Origin: CAG-877 sp963660495
GTDB lineage: Bacteria; Bacillota_I; Bacilli_A; RF39; UBA660
Assembly (NCBI GenBank): GCA_963660495.1
Contig: CAVKYO010000023.1
Span: 1-10,705 of the forward strand
DNA length: 10,705 nucleotides
Reading direction: 5' to 3'
Of this stretch, positions 5,617 to 10,705 are shown piece after piece; the first letter of the stretch is position 1, and each line of letters opens with the position of its first letter. The position numbers and the translations under genes were made by a program. Below the pieces are notes generated by a model. The model saw nothing but the letters and a program-made list of their open reading frames with translations. It was not told the origin of the DNA and did no database searches.

Positions 5617-6129
5617 ATGAAAGAAATATTATATAATAATGATAAATTAGATGAAAAAGATATAAATAAAGTAGTGAGAAGGGCAAAAGTATTAATTATG
5701 AACTCAAAAGATGAATTCCTTGTAGTATTAAGTCATCATAACTATTTCTTAATTGGTGGTCATGTAGAAGATAACGAAACATATGATGAATGTCTAGTTA
5801 GAGAAGTAAAAGAAGAAGCTGGTATAACATTGCCAATGGAAGAAAGAGAGCCATTCTTAGTTATAAGACATCTATGTAAAGGCTATCCAACAGAAAATGA
5901 CAATACTGAATACATTGCTAAATACTTCTGTATAAAAGCTGATATAGTTCCAGATATGTCTCAAATAGAATTAACTGATGATGAAAAAGATGGTAACTTC
6001 CATTTAGAATATATTCACAAAGATGAAGTAATCAAAAAATTAGAAGATTCTCTAGAAACTTGTACAAGAGATATGCCTGTAAAGGACACTATTCAAGTTA
6101 TAAAAGAATATCTAAATATGAATAAATAA
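5617..6129 (+). CDS. Nudix hydrolase
   Basis: A 170-residue protein with a complete Nudix box, G-x5-E-x7-REVKEEAGI, at residues 48-70 (GHVEDNE then REVKEEAG), which binds metal and cleaves a nucleoside diphosphate linked to another group. The preceding strand (RRAKVLIMNSKDEFLVVLSH) and the box form the usual Nudix fold; the substrate cannot be read from sequence. It starts 42 bp after the ABC-F stop with no terminator between, so it is probably co-transcribed and under the same attenuator. AAAGGG lies nine bases before the ATG. Whether it serves the drug response (for example cleaning or modifying a nucleotide or a drug conjugate) or is a passenger is unknown. Confidence 0.88.
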   Translation: MKEILYNNDKLDEKDINKVVRRAKVLIMNSKDEFLVVLSHHNYFLIGGHVEDNETYDECLVREVKEEAGITLPMEEREPFLVIRHLCKGYPTENDNTEYIAKYFCIKADIVPDMSQIELTDDEKDGNFHLEYIHKDEVIKKLEDSLETCTRDMPVKDTIQVIKEYLNMNK

Positions 6130-6130
6130 C

Positions 6131-6158
6131 TTGCAAAAATACAAGAATATAGTACAAT
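6131..6158 (+). promoter_or_regulatory. Possible promoter of the small membrane protein gene
   Basis: TTGCAA (6131-6136) and TACAAT (6153-6158, five of six matches) are 16 bp apart. They sit between the Nudix stop and the next ribosome binding site, so the small gene could be expressed independently of the ABC-F operon. Confidence 0.4.
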
Positions 6159-6179
6159 TTAATAAAAGGATTGAGTAAA

Positions 6180-6380
6180 ATGATAAAAATGATAATCATC
6201 AAAATACTAGCCATTATAATAACAACATTAGGTACTATGTTTTTAATTAAATATTTAAAATTAGATGAAAAACTATCTAAGAAAAAGAAAACTATCAAAC
6301 AAAATCAAAAAGATTTGACAAAGTACTTCACTTTAGGAATCCTCTTAGTAGTACTCGGTCTATTATTACTATTATTATAA
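6180..6380 (+). CDS. Small two-helix membrane protein, unknown function
   Basis: A 66-residue protein not recognised as a known family. It has a hydrophobic helix at about 4-24 (IIIKILAIIITTLGTMFLI), a very basic connecting loop (KLDEKLSKKKKTIKQNQKDLTK, about 27-48) and a second helix at about 50-66 ending in a run of Leu at the C-terminus. The lysine-rich loop predicts a hairpin with both ends outside and the loop in the cytoplasm. The ATG at 6180 has AAAGGA nine bases upstream; an in-frame TTG at 6171 directly abuts that site and is rejected as a start. It lies 50 bp after the Nudix gene and is closed by a terminator. It may be co-transcribed with the ABC-F operon or use its own promoter. 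Confidence 0.7.
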   Translation: MIKMIIIKILAIIITTLGTMFLIKYLKLDEKLSKKKKTIKQNQKDLTKYFTLGILLVVLGLLLLLL

Positions 6381-6406
6381 AAGTCATATGTAAATATGAT
6401 TTTTTT
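6381..6406 (+). terminator. Intrinsic terminator after the ABC-F/Nudix/small membrane block
   Basis: AAGTCATAT (6381-6389) and ATATGATTT (6394-6402) pair over nine positions with one G-U, loop GTAA, followed by a seven-T run (6400-6406). It starts at the base after the stop codon and marks the right end of this transcription unit. Confidence 0.85.
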
Positions 6407-6471
6407 CTCACAAATAAAATAAACAATCTAAAAAAACTATGATAAACTAATCTTAAGAAACTGGTGATAAT

Positions 6472-7980
6472 ATGAATGAAACAATAGGCGGTAAATCTGG
6501 TAAAAATGATCGTAGAAGAACTAGGATCATTACCAAGAATAAAGAAGAAAAATTAAAGAAATTTAAAGAACAAGAAGACCTAAAAAAACTTGAAAAAGAA
6601 GTAAAGAAACAACAACTAAAAACAGTCCTAGCTGTTACACCAATAATAGTAACAGGAACCGTCCTAAAAACATTATCTGGCAAAAATCATATTGAAAGTA
6701 AAAGCCCAATAATACTTAACACATCATCAGAAGAAAATTATAAAAATATCTCATTTATTACAACCGATTCACATAATAATATAATTGAAGTAGTAATTAA
6801 AAATTCTAATGAGAAAGTAAAGCCAGTATATCAAAATATTGAAAAACTAATCGAAAATAAAAAGAAGAAAAAAGAAGTAGAAGTACTTGAAATTACTCAA
6901 GATGAAATTCCTATTAAAAAAGCATCTCTTCCAGATGACTTAGAAAAAATAAAAAATAAAGAAATAATTAATCAGTATGAAGAAAGATTAAAAGAAACAA
7001 GAAGAAAATTAAAAGAATTAGTTTTTGAATATCAAGTAATATCAGATAATATTAACACCATATATAATACTGAACAATTACAAGAAGTATTAAATAAATT
7101 AAATGAACTTATCAAAAAATTAGAAGAATTACAAAGTAAAATATTATTAGAAGGAACAGCTAGTTATGACTATTCATATATAGAAGATTTAGCTAGAGAA
7201 TACATTTCTTCATTTAATAAAGAAGAAATAGTAGAGGAAATAAAAGATTCACCATTATACATATTAATATCCGCAAAAATAAAAGAATTAGAAATAGAAA
7301 AAGAATTACTTAATCTAAGACTTATGGATAAAAAAGAAGATTTAAAAATAGATGAAGGAGTTCTAAATAATTTAAAAGATAACTACAATGACTATGAAGC
7401 TTTTAATCAGTCATTACTAAAGTTTCAAGAAGAACAAGAATCTATAATAAATGAGTTAAGAGAAAAAATCGCTAATTCTGTAACCGTTCAAGAAAGAGTT
7501 CAAACACAAGTTAGATATTTAAATGTTCAAGCAAGACACATAATGGATTTATTCTTAATACAGTCATTAATCCCTGGACCAAGAAGTGCTAGACAAATGG
7601 CTGCTCTAACAGCTGGATATTTATACTTTGCAAGAAACACCTTAAGACCAAGAAGAATTACTAAAACATTTAGAATGTATGAAGTAGAAGATTATACTAA
7701 CGATATTGAAAATAGTCTTAAAGAAATAGATAAAAGTATTTACTTATTAAATAAATCTGAAAAAGAACTACTTAATATGATAAATGAAATAGAAACTACT
7801 TATAAAAAATATTTACAAGAAAAAGAAATAAAAGAACTTTTATCTAACTTAGAAAATATATATTCTTCATTAAAAGAAAAGAATGAAGACTTATTAAAAT
7901 TAAAAGAAGAACAAGAAAAAAATTTACAAGAAAGCAAAGAAAATAATAAATTAGTTAAAAGATATGAAGAAATTAATTAA
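6472..7980 (+). CDS. Coiled-coil protein with one or two hydrophobic segments, unknown function
   Basis: A 502-residue protein I do not recognise. In order: a very basic N-terminus (GKSGKNDRRRTRIITKNK), a charged helix (about 24-50), a hydrophobic stretch (about 51-68, TVLAVTPIIVTGTVLKTL) that could be a membrane anchor, a polar linker, then long Glu/Lys/Leu heptad-like coiled coils (about 157-225, 262-345, 405-500). These are interrupted at about 356-395 by a distinct region, HIMDLFLIQSLIPGPRSA followed by AALTAGYLYFARN and TLRPRR, which is less charged, contains Pro and Gly, and looks like a conserved membrane-associated or helical-hairpin insert. This layout suggests a structural or scaffolding role at the membrane; that is inference. 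GGTGAT precedes the ATG. It has terminators or a promoter region on either side, so it is probably transcribed alone. Confidence 0.8.
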   Translation: MNETIGGKSGKNDRRRTRIITKNKEEKLKKFKEQEDLKKLEKEVKKQQLKTVLAVTPIIVTGTVLKTLSGKNHIESKSPIILNTSSEENYKNISFITTDSHNNIIEVVIKNSNEKVKPVYQNIEKLIENKKKKKEVEVLEITQDEIPIKKASLPDDLEKIKNKEIINQYEERLKETRRKLKELVFEYQVISDNINTIYNTEQLQEVLNKLNELIKKLEELQSKILLEGTASYDYSYIEDLAREYISSFNKEEIVEEIKDSPLYILISAKIKELEIEKELLNLRLMDKKEDLKIDEGVLNNLKDNYNDYEAFNQSLLKFQEEQESIINELREKIANSVTVQERVQTQVRYLNVQARHIMDLFLIQSLIPGPRSARQMAALTAGYLYFARNTLRPRRITKTFRMYEVEDYTNDIENSLKEIDKSIYLLNKSEKELLNMINEIETTYKKYLQEKEIKELLSNLENIYSSLKEKNEDLLKLKEEQEKNLQESKENNKLVKRYEEIN

Positions 7981-7998
7981 CTGTAAAGTTATGTCTAT

Positions 7999-8041
7999 AA
8001 TTGTCTATTTTTTCATATTGACAATTTGAATATGATATAAT
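7999..8041 (+). promoter_or_regulatory. mraY promoter with an overlapping dyad
   Basis: TGATATAAT (8033-8041) is a perfect extended -10. A perfect TTGACA is present at 8018-8023 but only 12 bp from it, too close to act as its -35; it would suit only a poor -10 (TAATGC, 8041-8046, 17-bp spacer). AATTGTC (7999-8005) and GACAATT (8020-8026) form a 7-bp dyad with a 14-bp centre that covers the TTGACA. There is no T-run after the dyad, so it is not a terminator. Confidence 0.5.
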
Positions 8042-8067
8042 AATGCAAGAGAAATGGAGTGACAAAA

Positions 8068-9048
8068 ATGTTACTATTAACAAAAGCTGTTTTTGCCGTT
8101 ATGATCGGCTTCTTATTTTCAGCAACCTTAGGTTTATTTCTAGTACCATGCTTAAAAAAATTACGTGTAGGACAAAAAATTAGTATATTTGTAGGCGAAG
8201 CTCATCGTAAAAAAGAAGGAACACCTACCATGGGTGGACTAATATTCATAATTCCAACAGTAGTTGCGACCTTAGCTTTAATCTTAACAGGTAAAATTCC
8301 TTATACATCTAATTTAGGTATAGTATTATTAGTTTTCTTAGGCTATGCCTGTATTGGATTTATTGATGATTTCTTATCAATTAGAAAAGGTAATAATGAA
8401 GGATTAACAACTTATCAAAAATTATTTATGCAAGTATTAATCGCAATCGGTTTTTTCTATATTTACATGCGTTCTGGGGGACAAACATCCTGGGTAGTTG
8501 GAACATTACATATTGACATAGAAATGGGCTGGCTATATGGATTATTTATTCTTTTTGTACTAGTAGGTGCCAGTAATGCAGTTAACTTAACAGATGGACT
8601 TGATGGCTTAGCTGGAGGACTTTCAGCAATTGCCTTTATAGCATTTAGTTTAATTTCCTTAATGGTAGGATTTGAAGATATAGGAATATTTAGTTTAATT
8701 TTAGCTGGTAGCTTATTAGGCTTTCTAATTTATAATACCCATCCTGCAAAAATATTCATGGGTGACACTGGATCCCTTGCTCTAGGAGGAGTCATGGGAG
8801 CAATCGCAATACTTACACATCGTGAACTAACTTTATTAGTAGTGGCAGGTGTCTTTGTAATTGAAACACTAGCGGTTATAATACAAACAACATCAGTTCA
8901 ATTATTTCATAAAAAAGTATTCTTAATGACACCATTACATCATCATTTTGAAAAACTAGGATGGCAAGAAACTGATATTGTAAAACTATTCTGGGTATTT
9001 GGCCTAATCTTATCAATGGCTGGAATAATATTTGGAGTCTGGCTATAA
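8068..9048 (+). CDS. mraY: Phospho-N-acetylmuramoyl-pentapeptide transferase
   Basis: Transfers phospho-MurNAc-pentapeptide from UDP to undecaprenyl phosphate, making lipid I at the inner face of the membrane. The 326-residue length and about ten hydrophobic helices are normal for the family. Diagnostic motifs: HRKKEGTPTMGG (46-57), GFIDD (97-101, catalytic Asp pair), NLTDGLDGL (173-181), MGDTGSLALGG (231-241, D233) and PLHHHFEKLGW (289-299). The ATG at 8068 is chosen because GGAGTGA lies five bases upstream; an in-frame GTG at 8059 overlaps that ribosome binding site. It is flanked by its own promoter and a terminator and so appears monocistronic, unlike the usual dcw arrangement murE-murF-mraY-murD. 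No other mur gene is in the window. Confidence 0.97.
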   Translation: MLLLTKAVFAVMIGFLFSATLGLFLVPCLKKLRVGQKISIFVGEAHRKKEGTPTMGGLIFIIPTVVATLALILTGKIPYTSNLGIVLLVFLGYACIGFIDDFLSIRKGNNEGLTTYQKLFMQVLIAIGFFYIYMRSGGQTSWVVGTLHIDIEMGWLYGLFILFVLVGASNAVNLTDGLDGLAGGLSAIAFIAFSLISLMVGFEDIGIFSLILAGSLLGFLIYNTHPAKIFMGDTGSLALGGVMGAIAILTHRELTLLVVAGVFVIETLAVIIQTTSVQLFHKKVFLMTPLHHHFEKLGWQETDIVKLFWVFGLILSMAGIIFGVWL

Positions 9049-9072
9049 AGGACCTATGCTTCAGGTCTTTTT
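9048..9072 (+). terminator. Intrinsic terminator after mraY
   Basis: AAGGACCT (9048-9055) pairs with AGGTCTTT (9063-9070), one G-U, loop ATGCTTC, with a short T-run (9068-9072). It overlaps the mraY stop codon. The next gene begins only 35 bp later with no clear promoter between, so partial read-through is likely. Confidence 0.75.
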
Positions 9073-9106
9073 AATTTATTTGAAGAAAGTGAAAAAGGAG
9101 TAACGC

Positions 9107-10654
9107 ATGAGCTTTGAAATTAGAAATATAAGAGAAGATAAAGAAAAAATCTTAGAAAATAAAGAAGAAGATACTCTTGTTATCTCTGAAAATGTTACTA
9201 GCATAGAAGAACTAGAGTTTTTACTACAAAATACCAAAGTACGAACAATTTATAGTAAAAATAATCAACATCCATTTAGTATAAATCTTGCGGGCGAGAA
9301 AGGTTTTACTTATGTAAGTTATCCATATTATGAAGGAATATATAAAGATTGCTATCTAATGAGAGTCCAAGATGGAATTAAAACACCAGATTATTTAGAG
9401 GTTGTAACATCTAGTTTAGATGATTTAGAAGATGTTGCTAAAATCTGGAGAAGAATTTCTCCAGATGCCAAAGAAGTAAAAAGAGTAGTACTTAAGGATG
9501 AAGCCCTTGCCAAACTAGGAATAGAAAGCTCAGATATCATTATAGATATGAAAGAAGGTACTATTGAAAAGGTTAAATTTCCAAAAAGAAGAAGCATTGA
9601 TGATATTGAAAAAGTAACTAATTTTTTAGACAAAACTGGTTATAGTCATGCTGAAATAGAATGGACTTGTGAAAATAAAACATATAAAGACTTAGATAAA
9701 TTAGTTGAAATAAATCAAAGTCATCCTATAAAAATAAATTATGGTGAACCTATAAAGACTAGTCTAGATAACTTTATAGGTATGCGAGAAACTATAGATT
9801 GGTATAAGCAAATAATAAATGAAGGAGAGTTATCACCTGCAGAAAAACTGCTATACGCATATGATATTATAAAGTCCTTTGGCTATAATGAATCAAGTGT
9901 GGATTTAAATGATTCTAGATATATACCAGAAATTATTCAAACAGGTAACATTGTTTGTGTTGGTTATTCTTCTTTCATTGAGCAACTTTTAAAGGAACTT
10001 GATATTCCAACAACTAAAATAAGTGTGAGTGTAAAAAAAGATGATAAATTGTTTGGTCATGCTAGAAATGTTGTTAGATTAGATGACGATAAATATAACA
10101 TTCACGGTTTATATGCCTTTGATGCTACATGGGATTCAGCAGCAGATAAGATATATGTAGAAACGGATGAAACAGGTAAAAATAAAGTTACAATTAAAAA
10201 GAATGAAGAAGATACTGCTATTGGCAAATTAGTCGATGGTCTAGCTTTATACCAAAACTTTTTAATACCGATTAAAGACTACAACAAAAATTATCCTAAT
10301 GAAGTATTTCCAGGTATAATAAGAGCTGCACTTCAAGCAACGTATCCAGAAGAAGAATATCTTGGTATTTCTTCACCATATTCTGATAAAATAACACCTG
10401 ATAATCTTGATGCGGTAACCAAGCAAAATATTGAAAAACTATTTGAAACAAAAGAAATAACATCTGAAGTTATAAACTATATGTCAGCACCAAAACCAAG
10501 TGCCGCATTATTTGAACGAATGTTATATAACGTTCGAAAACAAGAAGGTTATGACGCTGAATTAGCCAAGAGAGATGTTGAAAGTAGTATTGAAATAAAT
10601 AAAATGTTAGATGAACTTAGACCCGAACAAAATAGAACTTTCTTTAAAGAGTAA
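9107..10654 (+). CDS. Transglutaminase-like (Cys-His-Asp) domain protein, unknown function
   Basis: A 515-residue protein. The first 230 residues are an unrecognised alpha/beta region. Residues about 245-345 have the transglutaminase-like core in the correct order: GNIVCVGYSSFIEQLLKELDI (C284), FGHARNVVRLDDDKYNI (H318) and YAFDATWDSA (D339). In this superfamily that triad serves peptidases, amidases or acyl transferases, and the CxGYS...LLxxLxI and HARNxV signatures are close to the bacterial type. There is no signal peptide or membrane helix, so a cytoplasmic role is expected, unlike many bacterial transglutaminase-like proteins that act on the wall. The C-terminal 120 residues are unrecognised and charged. 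AAGGAG lies six bases before the ATG. It depends on read-through from mraY or on a promoter not recognised. The catalytic assignment is good; substrate and pathway are unknown. Confidence 0.75.
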   Translation: MSFEIRNIREDKEKILENKEEDTLVISENVTSIEELEFLLQNTKVRTIYSKNNQHPFSINLAGEKGFTYVSYPYYEGIYKDCYLMRVQDGIKTPDYLEVVTSSLDDLEDVAKIWRRISPDAKEVKRVVLKDEALAKLGIESSDIIIDMKEGTIEKVKFPKRRSIDDIEKVTNFLDKTGYSHAEIEWTCENKTYKDLDKLVEINQSHPIKINYGEPIKTSLDNFIGMRETIDWYKQIINEGELSPAEKLLYAYDIIKSFGYNESSVDLNDSRYIPEIIQTGNIVCVGYSSFIEQLLKELDIPTTKISVSVKKDDKLFGHARNVVRLDDDKYNIHGLYAFDATWDSAADKIYVETDETGKNKVTIKKNEEDTAIGKLVDGLALYQNFLIPIKDYNKNYPNEVFPGIIRAALQATYPEEEYLGISSPYSDKITPDNLDAVTKQNIEKLFETKEITSEVINYMSAPKPSAALFERMLYNVRKQEGYDAELAKRDVESSIEINKMLDELRPEQNRTFFKE

Positions 10655-10682
10655 CTATTCAGACTATAGCACGCAAAAATGA

Positions 10683-10705
10683 AGAGTAATTATAGAAATT
10701 GCTCT
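10683..10705 (+). terminator. Hairpin after the transglutaminase-like gene, cut by the window edge
   Basis: AGAGTAATT (10683-10691) and AATTGCTCT (10697-10705) pair over nine positions with one G-U and loop ATAGA. It lies 28 bp after the stop codon. A T-run would be expected just beyond the window, so calling it a terminator is provisional. Confidence 0.5.

Noticed and set aside
6171..6179. TTG start for the small membrane protein.
   Set aside because: It abuts the AAAGGA directly, leaving no spacing; the ATG at 6180 is correctly spaced.
8018..8041. TTGACA plus TATAAT as a textbook housekeeping promoter for mraY.
   Set aside because: The spacer is only 12 bp, well below the usual 16-18, so the two perfect hexamers cannot work together as a standard pair.
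8059..8067. GTG start for mraY giving an MTK prefix.
   Set aside because: The GTG overlaps the GGAGTGA ribosome binding site that serves the ATG at 8068.
1..10705. CRISPR arrays, tRNA or rRNA genes.
   Set aside because: No regularly spaced repeats were seen, and no cloverleaf or rRNA-like sequence was recognised by eye on either strand.

Overview
The window is strongly A+T-rich and all convincing genes lie on the + strand. Standard stops (including TGA), Shine-Dalgarno sites of the AAGGAG/AGGTGAT type, short U-tailed hairpins, a PASTA-containing penicillin-binding protein and MraY point to a walled, low-GC Gram-positive bacterium. An uncultured gut member of class Bacilli (RF39- or Erysipelotrichales-like) would fit, but that placement is an inference from style, not from a marker gene.

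Left part (1-1836): an upstream terminator hairpin is followed by a small graveyard of gene pieces around one intact gene, an AAA_14 + DUF4143 ATPase (336-1523). The ATPase is bracketed by two copies of a 117-bp direct repeat (74-190 and 1639-1755), each holding the 5' end of a decayed P-loop protein gene. Between the ATPase and the second copy lies an 18-codon remnant of a calcineurin-like phosphoesterase (1540-1596). A strong terminator (1764-1803) closes the block.

Middle part (1837-6406): a class B penicillin-binding protein with a C-terminal PASTA domain (1837-3741). It is followed by an ABC-F ATPase (3973-5574) preceded by a 19-codon leader peptide and four mutually exclusive hairpins formed by five RNA segments, the last being an intrinsic terminator. 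This has the form of a ribosome-mediated, probably antibiotic-responsive, transcription attenuator, and is the most interesting element in the window. A Nudix hydrolase (5617-6129) follows without an intervening terminator and is probably co-regulated. Then come a 66-residue two-helix membrane protein (6180-6380) and a terminator.

Right part (6472-10705): a 502-residue coiled-coil protein of unknown function, MraY with its own promoter region and terminator (8068-9072), and a 515-residue protein with a transglutaminase-like Cys-His-Asp core (9107-10654), ending in a hairpin at the window edge.

Functionally, the PBP (cross-linking) and MraY (lipid I synthesis) are peptidoglycan genes that normally sit close together in the division and cell wall (dcw) cluster. 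Here they are 4.3 kb apart, separated by a ribosome-protection-type cassette and hypothetical genes, which suggests a broken or never-assembled cluster. No transposase, integrase, tRNA, rRNA or CRISPR array was seen.
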